DNA from: Massospora cicadina
Lineage: Eukaryota; Entomophthoromycota; Entomophthoromycetes; Entomophthorales; Entomophthoraceae
Direction: 5' to 3'
Assembly (NCBI GenBank): GCA_022478985.1
Contig: JAKSZP010007879.1
Span: forward strand, 496,001-560,000
DNA: 64,000 nt
In this document: one piece after another, positions 35,240 through 46,494 of the stretch
Layout of the letters: every line of letters starts with the position of its first letter
Numbering within the stretch: the stretch's first letter is position 1
Notes under the pieces: model-generated
Database searches by the model: none
Seen by the model: the letters and a program-made list of their open reading frames with translations, nothing else
What the model was told of the DNA's origin: nothing
Position numbers and translations under genes: made by a program

Positions 35240-36250
35240 TCACACATTGACAACAGAGAATGTTGTGGCAGCAACAGTGGAATACCCTCACCAAGGTTGT
35301 ACCTGAGTTAACTACTTTGCCACTTATTCTCGCACACTTTAAGGCTGTTTTGATGTGGAGAGTGACAATAAGTTACTAAGCCGCTCAAAAGTTAATCTGA
35401 GCTTTCAGCTGATGGTTGACCTCATCAAGATAAACCTTCCCCTATATTCTTACACAGCTGAGGAAGACCAGGCTTTAAAACCTGGATTAATTACATGGTA
35501 AAGAAGTGGTGGATGATCAAGAAACCTCTACTTTGTCTTCCCCATTAGCTTTTGCATAGAATTCATATGGATTTTTAAGGCCCTGCGTGGATATGACCAT
35601 TTAAACAATGTTACAGTCCAAGAACCATATCCCTTAATCTGGAGGCCACAATTGCACAAGTTATCTCAATATCTAAGTGTTTCTTCTAACTTGACTTGGT
35701 GAATACTTTTCAAGTGCGGGTCAAGTTTGACCAAAAGTGACTTACAGCAATTCACATCCTGTATAAAAGATACCAATTAAAGGCTATACCTTTTGGATAG
35801 AAGAATTCGTCAGCTGTATTTTAGTGCCATATAGATGACACCCTAGTTAATATCAGGTTTTCCTGTGTGATAGCATATGTAGATGTAATCTTAATCCACA
35901 CCCAACTCAGAACAACATGGCTAGGATTTAGTGGCTGTGGTAGCAGCGTTACATAAGTCTGGACTAATTGTCAAGACATCCTAGTGTGAGTTTATAAGGA
36001 TGAAGTTCATTTTATTGAAAGCTTGATAATAAAATATGGTCATGCATTTGTGGCTTCCAATCTCAAAGTCATTCACTCATGGCCAAACTCTTTGACAGTG
36101 AAGCAATTTCGTAGCTTAATAGGATAAGTCAACTTCCTTAAGAAGTTTTCACAAGCCATTTTGGAATTTGCCTCGCCCCTTCACTCTCTCACTAGTAAAA
36201 ATGCCCCTTTTATTTTGACCCTAGGTATCACCAAATGTTTAAAGCAATAA
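35240..36250 (+). pseudogene. Gypsy reverse transcriptase with Y-V-D-V site
   Basis: Readable motifs are INLPLYSYTAEEDQALK, LVNTFQVRVK, IAYVDVILIHTQ and WPNSLTVKQFRSLIG followed by VNFLKKFSQAILEFASPLHS. The active site at 35,876-35,887 reads Y-V-D-V, so the second catalytic Asp is Val. The C-terminal part is the RT connection to RNase H. Several stops and shifts break the domain. Confidence 0.75.
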
Positions 36251-36840
36251 GAGGAATAGTCACCATCGCACCTGTTCTTCTCCATGCTGATGATGAATCA
36301 TTTATTATGGCTTGTGACGCCTCTGGTACCACTGTTGTTCTGTTTATTACAGGAACATGAAGGTAGGGATCATCCAGTGATATAATAAAATTTATTCGAG
36401 ATGGGTCAACCTTAGGACAATTATATCACACTGAGAATGTTTTCTAGCCAGTACAGGTTTTGAACTCAAAACCTGTACTAGGGGTGGAAGCAGCTTTACC
36501 CGCTCAGCTAACCACCCTTACCCAGTGATATATTATTTTAGAAAGTTTAATGTTACAGAGCATGCATGGGCCATTTATGATAAAGAGTTAGCTGCCAAAT
36601 TTTGGCCACTAATGAACTTTCATTACCTCTTACAGTGTTCTAAACATCCTGGGGTTGTGCGCACTAACCTTAATTCACTTACCTTTTATTATTACTAAAA
36701 CGTTTGCGCACAGGCAAACAAGAATTTACTGCGATCTCCTCAATTATAGATTTAAGTATGACTTTGTCAAGGGTTATTTCCATATCTTGCAAGATAAACT
36801 TAATTGCAATCCAAGTATGGGCCCTGACTGTAAGTCCATA
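36250..36840 (+). pseudogene. Gypsy RNase H, split by a SINE
   Basis: ADDESFIMACDASGTTVV gives the first RNase H motif (C-D-A-S). The domain continues with GRDHPVI, is interrupted by the SINE at 36,385-36,521, and resumes with YYFRKFNVTEHAWAIYDKEL and later a TNLNSLTF stretch. The interrupting copy and its duplicated flank split one codon-continuous stretch, so the SINE arrived after the RNase H was coding. Confidence 0.8.
36385..36521 (-). repeat. tRNA-derived SINE, copy 1
   Basis: The 137-bp insert is flanked by perfect 11-bp direct repeats TATATCACTGG (minus-strand reading; 36,374-36,384 and 36,522-36,532). On the minus strand it has an A box TAGCTGAGCGGG (matches TRGCNNAGYNGG) and a T-arm-like inverted repeat around GAGTTCAAAAC. 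The body TGTCCTAAGGTTGACCCA matches copy 2 (TGTCCCAAGATTGACCAC). The features fit an RNA polymerase III transcribed SINE. Confidence 0.8.
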
Positions 36841-36884
36841 TGACCAGCCCCTACATCTGGATTAAGAGAAACTCACACACAGAA

Positions 36885-37020
36885 GTAGGAAGGGGCTTAA
36901 GCCCACAGTAGAGTCCCTCTCTAGGATTAGTGACCTTGATCAAGTGGTAAATGAGCGGTGGGTTACTTCCAAGGCTCCAAGAGAACCTCTCTCTGCCCCC
37001 CATTCTCTCTTCTGATTTGG
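36885..37020 (+). pseudogene. RWV repeat family, copy 1
   Basis: The plus-strand reading gives RSRKGLKPTVESLSRISDLD and then QVVNERWVTSK, followed by LSAPHSLF. This matches the motif seen at 39.7, 41.7, 45.2, 47.9 and 55.6 kb. Function unknown. It sits just after the RNase H of the gypsy relic, but the other copies are not in that position, so I do not regard it as part of pol. Confidence 0.55.
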
Positions 37021-38600
37021 TAAAAATGATATAAGGGGTGTGCAGAGAGGTGATTCAGTTCAGAGCTCTCTAGCGGGGCCCTCAGACTCACCCTAAGTGA
37101 GGCCTGGTCACAAATGATATCCAAGGAATCACCCCACCTCCCCAAATTCTTATATATTCCCAAATTCACCTGTTAAGTTGGATTGAGGCTTTATTAATAT
37201 CATGGATCGCAGATCAAACCTACAGATCATGTAATTTATGATGGTTTTTTTTGATTCATAAAATTGATAGGACACATCTCAGCGTAACTGGTGTTGGTGA
37301 GTTACCTGTCTAGCAGAATTTTTCAAGTTTGGTTGTATTCCGCTCAGTTTTTCCTCAATCCAGCGGACAAGAAGACAAACCTTTTATAACACCATCTGAG
37401 ACCTCTGATACTTCCCCCAAACTCTATCACAAGAAGCCTAAGCTGACGTTTAGAGCATATATAAAAAGGCTTTATCAGTGAAAATTCGCGCTACTTTCCC
37501 CATTACTATATAGACAATCACTCTCCTTAGGGTAGGTTGCCATTTTATTCTTTAGCTTTCATCCTGTTTATTTACTTAATAAACACCGATTTTTGTGTTG
37601 TTCCCCAAGTCATGGTTCGCCTCCACGCCACCTCAAAAATTTTGACAAGACTTTATGATGCATTCCGCCATGCACAAAATAATCTTGAAAACGATGTGTG
37701 GACGTTCAGATCCACAGATACGCTATTCCTCCTCACCCTCCGCGAGATAGTGGATGGATACCTCTGTTATTATGGTTTTCTATCCATTGTGCATGCAATG
37801 GGGACATAACTTCCTTTTTTTAGAGTGATCAGCCATTTTAGATGCAATCCGTTCTGTTTTGGTTGCAATCTGTTTTGCAACATTTAATAAATTCATCCAC
37901 CATTTTTAAATATTCTTTAAACAGCTGAGATACTTAGAGGGGTTGTCAGTCTCACTGCCTTCCCCACCCTTGGGGGTTGCCCAGTAAGACCCACGGTTAC
38001 CCTACTGCAGCATATTGGCTTTTTGTAGGGGCCTTTGGTATGTTATTTGAACAGAATGTACCTACTTAATCATTAGGGAACCCCTTTAAAAAGTCATAAG
38101 AGTAGGTGAGCACTGGCATTCCGTACCTGTAACTAGGAACTAACAAGCCCCCTCAAGATGGACAGTCTTTTTCATATTAGAAGCTTCCCTATAACTGACT
38201 TTTGTGTCAATTTCTAGTTAGTCATAACTATTCCTTTAAACAGGATGTGACCTCACCTCCACCTACCATTGCCACAATTGTTCTTTCTCCACTGAACCTT
38301 AAAACCAAAACCCAGGTTGGGACCATCTAGTACTAAAAAAAAAAAAACCAAAACCCAGGTTGCCACCCCTGTTTTTCTGACACTATTTCATTGCCTGTTA
38401 CTAATTCAAGTTCAATGTCTCTGCCCTACTACGCATGATATTAAATGTTTACTACTGGGTTATATATTAGCTTCTCAAGTTTTCTGATCATGGATGCCTC
38501 AACTTCTGACTAAGATTGATGGTAGAAAGGCCCCATCTGGATGGTACAACCCCAAAAGTATAGGGTAATACAATTCCTTGTGAGAGTCTGGGTTCCTTCT
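37021..38600. other. Insertion zone between RNase H and integrase, mostly unassigned
   Basis: A 90-residue plus frame (37,537-37,809) starts with a hydrophobic segment (FYSLAFILFIYLIN) and has no recognised domain. A poly(A) micro-insertion lies at 38,301-38,362. Otherwise I see no gene, RNA or terminal repeat. The spacing is far larger than normal between gypsy RNase H and integrase, so foreign sequence is present. Confidence 0.45.
38301..38362 (+). repeat. Poly(A) micro-insertion with 19-bp target duplication
   Basis: The 19-base sequence AAAACCAAAACCCAGGTTG occurs at 38,301-38,319 and again at 38,344-38,362. Between them lie 24 bases: GGACCATCTAGTACT plus an A run. This is what a strongly 5'-truncated LINE-mediated insertion leaves behind. 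The A run overlaps the duplicate by a few bases, so exact ends are ambiguous. Confidence 0.6.
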
Positions 38601-39690
38601 TTCCTGTTTACCACGTCATAAGGGAACACCATGATCCACCCACTATGGGGCATGCTAACTTATCAGTAAATTTGTCTGATTCCGCTAAACAGGTTGCTCA
38701 GGGAAAACCCACTGAGCAATGGACAAGTGATATGAGGATCACTGCCCTCTAGAATAATAATAAGAAAGACTTAATAAGGAGCTATTGCCCTGGCAATATC
38801 AATTTATATAATATCAGACTAACAGTTACTTTCATTACAGCCCTACTACTTTTTCTTCCTTCATTTAGAAAACCTCTACCCTTCTCATTATCACACTCAA
38901 ATCTTAACCTTCAGTATTCCTGCAGATCCAACATGGTCTGCTTAGTAAATCTCTATTTGCTATGATCTAAGTTTCTCATTTGCACATTGGGTTTTTGGTG
39001 GAATTTCCCAAATTTACCAAACCATTATTTCTTCGATCAGACTCACTTTGCCTTGACATAATCAATCACTCAATTTTGAGGCTCACCTCAAATATAATCC
39101 ACAACCTTCTGGAACTATAGCTTTTAATCCAGCCATATCGAAATCTTGATAGGGCATTTAGGCTAAAAAAGGGCATCAATTTGATTAAACGTGGTATTAA
39201 TAGAATAGACTCACAAAGGATGTTCACCTTGGATTGAGGGTTTCCTAACTTATGCATGTCAAAGTCCGATAGGACAAACTGTAATGGTCTCCTCCACCCC
39301 CTACAACAAGCTGAAGGACCTTGGACCTCACTCTTTGTGGACTTCATTGTAAACTTACCAGTGTCTTAAGGCTATGATATAATCATGATGGTTAAAGATA
39401 GTTTTTGTAAATACTCTATAAATATCCCTTGGTTTACAACAACAACAGCTGAAGACATGGCACTGCTTTTTGTATCACATGTGTTCTCCCTGTTTGGAGT
39501 GCCACAGTAGGTAGTCAGAGAAAGCAGTCCTTAGTTTAATTCAAGGTTCTGGGAGGCTTTATGCAACATATTGAATATAAATCTATGAAGAAAAAACAGA
39601 ATATCACCCCTCAATCCTAAGGCCAAACTTAGGATGAATTAATTGTTAGAACAGCACCTCAGCCGTAATGCTACAAAGTAAGTCCTGAAG
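38600..39690 (+). pseudogene. Gypsy integrase: zinc finger and core
   Basis: HDPPTMGHAN near 38,627-38,660 is the H-H half of the HHCC finger. CMSKSDRTNCNGLLHPLQQA near 39,253-39,312 supplies the C side and the linker to the core, with ~570 bp of extra sequence between them. The core shows GPWTSLFVDFIVNLPVS, then DIIMVVKDSFCKY, then AEDMALLFVSHVFSLFGVPQ. The second catalytic Asp (S-D-R region) reads VRESSP, so it is lost. The C-terminal part stops at ~39,690. Confidence 0.8.
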
Positions 39691-40360
39691 AACATCCCCT
39701 GTGTGTTGATTTGGCCCTCTTCCCATTTCTGAGTAAAAAGGCTTTGAAGAGGGTGGCTGTACCCCTCGTCACCCAGGGCAACCTCGCCCATGTGGTAGAC
39801 AAGCGCTGGGTAGCAGTCCTCTCTCTTTGGATCCCTCCCCTGGTGGCCACAATCACTTCAGCTGAACTTGTACATCTGATAAGGGAAATTTGTGCTGAGA
39901 TTGCTGAAATGAAGTCAATCAGTCTAAAAATGAGTGGAAACGAGCCCAATGATCAGAATCCACATAGTCAAAAAGGAACAAAGATCGATTCATCGGCCAG
40001 AGTTGTTGACAGTTTGATTTGGCCAACACCGCAATCATCAAAATTAACCCCCTCCCAAAATTGTTGGGGATGATCCCCAACGTGCAGGTAGCAGCATCGG
40101 ACACCATCAGCGATAGTTCAAAGCTCCATTATGGTAAATTGGGCATTGTGGCTGATGAAATGCATTTGACAAACAAACAGCCCATCAACCAGGCATGGGA
40201 AGGTTGGGCATCCTGAACCTGTTCCCAACCAATTGGGGCCGCCCCTACATGGGGTGGCCTTGGGTGTTTCCTGTTGCTCATCAGGCCAGATACTGTCACA
40301 CCAACCGCTGAAAATGCAGTCAAGTCTCAGTTTGGGCGTTTGAGGTCAAACTGACAGTGA
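39690..40360 (+). pseudogene. RWV repeat family, copy 2 (longest plus-strand copy)
   Basis: The 120-residue frame 39,711-40,073 has FPFLSKKALKRVA followed by PLVTQGNLAHVVDKRWVAV and SAELVHLIREICAEIAEMK. A later shifted stretch (40,213-40,310) reads NLFPTNWGRPYMGWPWVFPV and aligns with NPFPTNWVQLYVSWLWMQPA of the 47.6-kb copy. So the protein is at least ~200 residues. No family is recognised. It begins exactly where the integrase reading ends. Confidence 0.6.
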
Positions 40361-40397
40361 CTTAGCCCGCCACCAAATCCATCAATGTCAGTTCCAA

Positions 40398-40844
40398 GTG
40401 AGCTTATCTGCCCCCATTCCCAAATATTCACTAGTTAGGTTGAACTTAAGGGACCCGATCCTGGCTTGTTTACTCATCAATCAACCACTATTTAATAAGT
40501 TGCATCACACTGAGAAAATTGTTGGTCAATTTTTCTTTATTTTCCATATAGAAACTTTTCCTATATTTAGTTTTTTTTTTCTGTTGAAAAATAAGCCGCC
40601 TTTCCTGCTCACACTCACACACCCCTTGGGGTTAATGACCATATTTGTTTGGTATTTTATTATGTGTCTGTATAAGATTCTGGCTCACCGGCAGTCATTG
40701 GCGAAACTCCTTTCTAGTTTCATATCCGTTGTACCAACAGCAGTTCTTTTGGCATTCTGGTTTGCCGTTCAGGTGCTCTGGCATCTAGGCTGGCAGGAAA
40801 GTCTAATTCTATCTTGCTGTTTGCCTGACATACATATTCTTTAA
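40398..40844 (+). CDS. Unrecognised hydrophobic ORF downstream of RWV copy 2
   Basis: The 148-residue open frame has at least two likely membrane segments: one around PLGLMTIFVWYFIMCLYKIL and one VPTAVLLAFWFAVQVLWHL. The downstream half aligns with the ORF at 56,011-56,379 (shared P-L-G, C-x-L-Y, L-S-S and H-L positions), which also follows an RWV copy. The first in-frame ATG is taken as start. I cannot name a family. It could be the C-terminal part of the RWV protein after a frameshift. Confidence 0.4.
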   Translation: MSLSAPIPKYSLVRLNLRDPILACLLINQPLFNKLHHTEKIVGQFFFIFHIETFPIFSFFFLLKNKPPFLLTLTHPLGLMTIFVWYFIMCLYKILAHRQSLAKLLSSFISVVPTAVLLAFWFAVQVLWHLGWQESLILSCCLPDIHIL

Positions 40845-41408
40845 AAATCTAAACATTTGACCTTCCTTTGGCTCAGTTTTATTTAAATACCTCCAGTAAT
40901 TACTCAACATGCTATCGCTGGTATATGATAACTTGAAGTACATCAAATTATTTCTTATTACGTCTCAGATATGTAACAACAACACAGAGCCAACCAATTT
41001 AGGAAAATATCAGGAAAGTGCATAAAAAGGTTAGAATTAGTCCCTAATCAACTGACACTGTTAAGAGTTTTGATCATAGGAAACGACATGCAGCTCCTTA
41101 TTATCAAGTAAGTAACTTAATATTGGTGGACACTAAGACTCTTTATCTCAAGAAACATGTTTTAAGTTGGCTTGTAAACAAGATGGACCATTTCCTATCA
41201 ACCAAGTTTGCACTAATGGGTCCTTCCCTTAGAATCTGCCAACACAATGTGGAAAACACAACATCTTTCACGCCTCTTCTTCATCACCTCCTTCAATGGA
41301 GAGAAGCCAAGTGGGTAAGCCCATAATGGTGGAGGGGACATCAGAATTTGAGGTGGAGAGGATCTTAAAATCACTAAGAGTCAACTGAAGTTTACATTTT
41401 TTAGTATT
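40845..41408. other. Unassigned AT-rich stretch
   Basis: One 67-residue plus frame (41,123-41,326) with no recognised motif. No tRNA, terminal repeat or transposon domain is visible. Confidence 0.35.
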
Positions 41409-41860
41409 GTGAAAAGGATTCCCACTTATGAAGCTATATGGGCTCCTTTTGAAAATTGTAAGAACTTTCAGGATTTAGTTAAAGAGTTCCACAATCCAAC
41501 CCTAAGGCACAATCTTCCCATACCCAAAAACGCCACCATCCCAGCCATGAAGCTCCCCACACCACATAAAAATTATGCCTTGGTCAATACACATGAGAGG
41601 GACTAGAACCTATCCTTTTAGGAAAAGTAATGTAAGTACCCGCGGCTCCTCCCATTAAGTTAGACAGTGGTATGCACCTTTTTAGGTCTAAAAAAGGCTT
41701 AAACCCCAATTCCCTACCTCTCACTCAGATTCCTGACCTAAGTAATATCTTAGACAAGAGATGGGTAGCTGCTTCTCCTACCTGCTTGCCATGTTCCTTT
41801 CCCCACCTATTTCCCAACCAAACCAATCCTTATCTCATAATCTACAGAGTTTAAGTGAAA
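41409..41860 (+). pseudogene. RWV repeat family, copy 3
   Basis: Frames at 41,409-41,606 and 41,672-41,854 are consecutive. The second reads LFRSKKGLNPNSLPLTQIPD then LSNILDKRWVAASPTCLP, matching the motif spacing of copies 1 and 2 (S-K-K-G-L, then ~18 residues, then D-K-R-W-V). The copy ends shortly before repeat unit R2 begins. Confidence 0.55.
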
Positions 41861-41899
41861 AAAGATTGAAATCTGTAAAATATAATTTTTAAAAGCCCA

Positions 41900-44035
41900 A
41901 CATCATGGTCATCATTTCCCATCTCTAACCATTGGCTCAAACAGGAGCATCATTAATGTAATAAATTTGCCACCTGGTGTAACCCTGGGTGAACTTAATC
42001 TATCTAAGAATTCAAATTTGGAGAGAAAGTCAAAAATAAAGGGAAGAAATTGGGATTGAACCCGTCACCAAATTATGTAACTTTCAAAAAGAACTCAGAA
42101 TATTGGGACTTACCAACACAAACCAAGGAGCCTCTTTCCACTTGACATCACTTTCAAGTGATTTTGATAAGAAGTAAACATTGATTTTCCACCGCCACTT
42201 ATATATTATCAGGTTATGTCCGTGGACCCACCACCTGCTGCCCCAGTATGGGGCAGCGGTGCTCCACTAGCTAGCGTTTACCGCCCAGCAGGCAAACACA
42301 TGCAGATGGGCTCATCCAGTCCACTTAATACAACTAACCGCCTTGTCCCCCCAAGTGACTTAGCACTGCACCTCGCATGAGTCTACCTAACCCACCCCCA
42401 GCCCCTAGCCCTACCTCAATCCAATATCCACTTTTGCCTCCGAGTAGAATATGGACATCTCTTCCCATATTCTGACAAAGCGATTAATGATCTGGAAACG
42501 GCCACCTTTGCTCAGAGGGTTTTAATGACTTCCACCCTTAAAAGGGCTATTTTGATATTGGATTCCCCATGAAAGAGGATGCAGACTCTGCAGCAGCTAA
42601 GCCTTTAATTTACAAAAAACACCCATTATCACCACCTAAACTAGTCTCCCTAATGATACCACGCTCATGGTGACCTTTAAAAACCTTACCTCCAATCTTT
42701 ACCTCAAACTCTATATGTTGAGTTGATGTCAGGGCTGTTCACTTATGGCACAGACTTCATCCTACGATTCCTTATCCCTTGTGGTGAAGAGTGCTTAATA
42801 GCACCTTGGGCAACGGCCGCCATTACCCCCCACCAGCTAAACTTGGCCCAGCACATCCCTCCGCGTGCCTATATCTCATCTGCACCTGATCATTTCTTTT
42901 GGGCTCGCATTGACAAAGGTTGCACAATTTGACCCCTATGCCATGAATTGGACCATATGAAGAAAGTATGTCGTTACAATTTGAATCACATGAACACTGC
43001 CAACTCCACCCAGAAGGCCACACCAACAGCGTTCAAGTGGAATTTTGGCTGCAACACCCTCCTAGGTAGTGCGCTCAACGAACCATCAGCAAAATCTAGC
43101 AACCCAAATCCAATCCAGCCTATTTCCACACATGCCAACTAATTGGGAGCAAGTTTGGACCCATATTCAATCCAAAAATTTTCCCGCCCCAAAACTTACC
43201 CAACCACACCTGCCTATCACCAAATCAATCCAAGACAACCAAAATCCCTAAGACTTTTGCATGAAGTGACGAATCTGGTAAAATTTTACCACCTCCAGCA
43301 AAACCAATTAATTTAGATCCTTTTATGAATTCAGACTTTGATGCCCCACTCCCGCCAAAACAATTTCTCCAAACGCAATGCTATCCCATAACAAAGCGAC
43401 CACCAGCTTGCTGAGGCCACGGTGGCCTCACCCAAAAATTTCCATCTTTGTGAAGCCACGGCAAATCTGTCACTGAATTTAAAAAAGGGCTGCACCCCCT
43501 TGTTCCCCTCCAATTTTTCTCCTAATGCAAAAGAGGAAATCCAACGCCTCTATGAAACTTCCACCACACTGTCAAACGTGTTGTTACTATGGCAGAATTT
43601 TCCCCATCCACACATGTCACCAGAGCAAACATTGTAAAGTTAGCCCAACTTCCCAACGCCTGCATCCAAGCCAAACACCATGTTGCCAAACTCATATAGG
43701 CTCTCATTCAGGCCCAAATTGTCAAGATTAATTACTATCCACCTCACCTTAACCCTCATACTGCGGATGCTCCAACCCACTTGCTATCAATATTGATCCA
43801 CTTTTTAATGATAATCTCAAGGAAGATGATGATCCACTTGATCCCCCCTCCCCCTCCGCCATGGTGGGATAAGAAGCTCGCCGCTGTGCCACCTGGTAGG
43901 TTGTTTTCTCATTTCTTTTGCGCTTCCTGCTGCTGATTAGGGCAGTCAGTTCATGTTTTGGTTGATTTATTTTTAGAGTTTCTGTCTTGGTATTGTCCGT
44001 TCCCTGGTCAGCTTGCCTAAGTTAAATTAAAAAAA
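41900..44035 (+). mobile_element. R2: second LINE-derived ORF1-only unit
   Basis: It aligns with R1 (26,475-28,620) over its whole length: tRNA-like head, PAAPVWGSG start, knuckle region, Pro-rich middle, and the ctggtcagctt 3' end. It has the same lack of endonuclease and RT, so the deletion predates the split of the copies. It is more decayed than R1. Confidence 0.7.
42225..43760 (+). pseudogene. R2 ORF1 protein, zinc knuckle broken by a stop
   Basis: PPPAAPVWGSG near 42,230 marks the start. Later frames (42,723-43,251, 43,422-43,731) match the R1 protein in pieces. The knuckle at 42,930-42,971 should be C-x2-C-x4-H-x4-C but its first Cys codon is TGA; the rest (P-L-C-H-E-L-D-H-M-K-K-V-C) is intact. 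Several other stops and shifts occur. Confidence 0.65.
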
Positions 44036-44300
44036 TTAAATTTAAAAAGAATAAGATGAGCTACCTAAGATTTTAGGAGAAATGATGGCGAGAAATTCTA
44101 GCTCATTGCTTTAAGTTTATCAACTTAATCAACGCTGAGAACACCCCACCCTCAAGTCTACTCTTACAAAAGACCCAAAACCCTCCGCTTTTTCTTTGTT
44201 GTTCCCTAAAGGTAAAGCGTTGCCCTGCAGTCTAGAGCCACTGTTGGGGGTGTTTAGAAACCAGCTCCAAAATACCACTTCTCTTATTAAATCAATAAAA
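44036..44300 (+). repeat. Sequence D2 following the R2 3' end
   Basis: Direct match to D1 (34,099-34,370). It starts immediately after the LINE-type terminus and includes a phrase gagctacctaagatttta against gaactacctatgatttt. Its presence after two independent 3' ends is the notable point. Confidence 0.6.
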
Positions 44301-45174
44301 TATTTTTCACTAGGTCTAACAACTAGTTGTGGGAGGGTCAGAGTAAATGAACCCAAAAATACAAGGTTAAGTGTCAGTTTTAAAATCAAAGATGAGCATA
44401 GTATTGGGAACAAGTTTATTGCTTGAGATTGATAAAACTAAGCTTAGCAATATTTGGCATTTCAGCGTTTTGATGGATCAGATGAGTGGATCATCTAGTT
44501 ATGACTGCAAATAGCGTGGTCTTAAGATGACACAATCCCCTTAGGTATTTCTCTGGATATTAAATATAGTGAAAGGGTGGCATTATTTGATGAGAACAAC
44601 GTGAGGATCATAGTTTTGAAGTGTTTTTACTATAGTAAATATAATAAGGAATGGATTGGTGACAAACCTTATTGAAGGTATCTACAAATATACTGGAAGT
44701 GCGGGATATGGAAATGGCATGGGAACATAACTGGCCATTATAGATAATGCTCATTAATTATATCAAACTAATCTCCTAACATCTTCAGGATTTAGTTGGA
44801 TCAGTAAATCAACTTTGTGCTACCGCCTGTTTGGTGGGTTCTTCAGAAAGTAAATTCAGAACTTTGATGTTATTAGAGCGATCTTTGGATCAGTTAAATG
44901 CTAATTTGTAACAGATTTTTATCCTTGGCGGGCACTATTGAGGCATTAGAATTTCTCAAATGTACTCTAGAATAGCTTAGGCGAATTTAATTGGTAAATT
45001 GTAGTTTGATAATACAAAATAACTGAATTAGGGCTATCATCAATAGTTTGTCCTTCTTTGGCGCAGTGAAGGAATGGAAATGTTTGATGAACATTGAACG
45101 GTAAGGCGCTAGAGGGTATTTATAGCCAGAGAGATCTTTTTGCTAATTTCATACAATTTTTCTTAAGAAAGTGA
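44301..45174. other. Unassigned AT-rich stretch
   Basis: No coding frame above 80 residues, no transposon domain and no RNA gene is recognised. Confidence 0.35.
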
Positions 45175-45270
45175 GGGTTAGAGCATTGGTAGATGGGCCA
45201 TATCTCAGAGAGAAATACCATAACCCAGCTATCATCCACTACATGAGCTAACTCATTATTCTGCACCAGG
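45175..45270 (-). pseudogene. RWV repeat family, copy 4 (minus strand)
   Basis: The minus-strand translation reads LVQNNELAHVVDDSWVMVFL, aligned to PLVTQGNLAHVVDKRWVAV of copy 2. The Arg of R-W-V is Ser here. Only this core is readable. Confidence 0.45.
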
Positions 45271-45688
45271 ATGTGGGTCTAAAGATTAGTCTAATTATTT
45301 GACTGTATGGGGTGGAGGGTTTTAATCAGGTGGAGGGGTTCCACCTCTGGACTTATTAACTTTCTTTCAAGACAAGGTAAGCCCCACCATCAGGAAATTG
45401 AGCCAAAGTTTTTTTTGTGCTTTACAGAGAGTCTTGTTGAAAAATGGCGGTTGCACTTTTAGGGGGAGAATCCAGGTTGGCTTGGTGATACTTCCTAAAG
45501 AACACTTTGCAATTGGTGCAGACTTTGGCACTCACCCATCTGTTTAAAAATAGGGAAATCTTTTAAAGCTACAATATACTGGATTGAGCCCCGCGACTCC
45601 AACAAAGACATAATAGCTCTAATCAAGCCTCTTATGAATAATTTACTATTATAGGTTCAGGCAACGTGGTCATGATACTTTAAATAGT

Positions 45689-46280
45689 TGTCTGGATTTT
45701 CCCTATTATGTGTGTAGCCTTGTCCTTGGGCTTTCAATTCAAATTTCTATAGACAATCTCTGTCTATATTTACTTCTATTTATCCATTATTCTGTTTTAA
45801 TAGGCTTAAGGTCTTAAATCATTATTGGTATTTTTTTAAATAACGTAAAACAATTAATATTGCTAAAGTGCCCTATTAATTACACCAAGATGAAGCACTA
45901 TTTTTTCTCCACTAGCTGTTAGAAGCCAAGGCTTTATTTTAACCTTGCCTCTCCTAATCCTTAGCTTTATTTACATTTTATACCCCTCTATCTATTTTGT
46001 AAATTCCCTTTATCTACCAACAGAATAGGCGCCAATTATCACATATTATCATATGAGTTATATGGTCTTTACTCCAAGATCTCAGAGGAGATTTTTCTTT
46101 CTATACATTTCTGATCTTCATCTTTCCTTTCCTCACTGAACTTATATAGTACTGTAAAAATTAATAGTATTTTTACTAAAGTACTTTTTAACCCTTAAAC
46201 TGCGCTAGTTTATACCTTAATATTAATAATACCCTCAACTATGTTGTCTAACCTGGTGATCTTTATAAGCCTGCCATCAG
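45689..46280 (+). repeat. A 5' LTR
   Basis: Begins TGTCTGGATTTTCCC. Shared blocks with the right copy include ccttagctttattt, catatgagtt and aactatgttgtctaacct. The 3' border near 46,280 is approximate; no standard PBS is evident after it. Confidence 0.7.
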
Positions 46281-46494
46281 ATAATAGGTTTAATACTGAA
46301 TGTTGTGATCCTTCCAGGCCCTTTTAAGTCACACTTCAGCTAAATATGCTGCAACATTGGACATCCAGGTCATGCCATACTACTAAACGACTCCTGAAGA
46401 GAAAGAGAAGCTTTAAATTCAATAATTTGACGGTTACCCAGCCCATATAGGTATTAAAAGCATCATGGACATTGTGTATTAAAAGATAATTGAG

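Larger units (their letters stand above)
34540..39690 (+). mobile_element. Chromovirus-type Ty3/gypsy pol relic, plus strand
   Basis: Plus-strand order: RT (35,240-36,250), RNase H (36,250-36,840), then integrase zinc finger and core (38,600-39,690). The gap between RNase H and integrase holds unrelated insertions. No LTR pair was identified. 34,371-35,240 likely holds the protease-linker part but shows only fragments (a 68-residue frame at 34,583-34,789 with no recognised domain). Confidence 0.75.
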
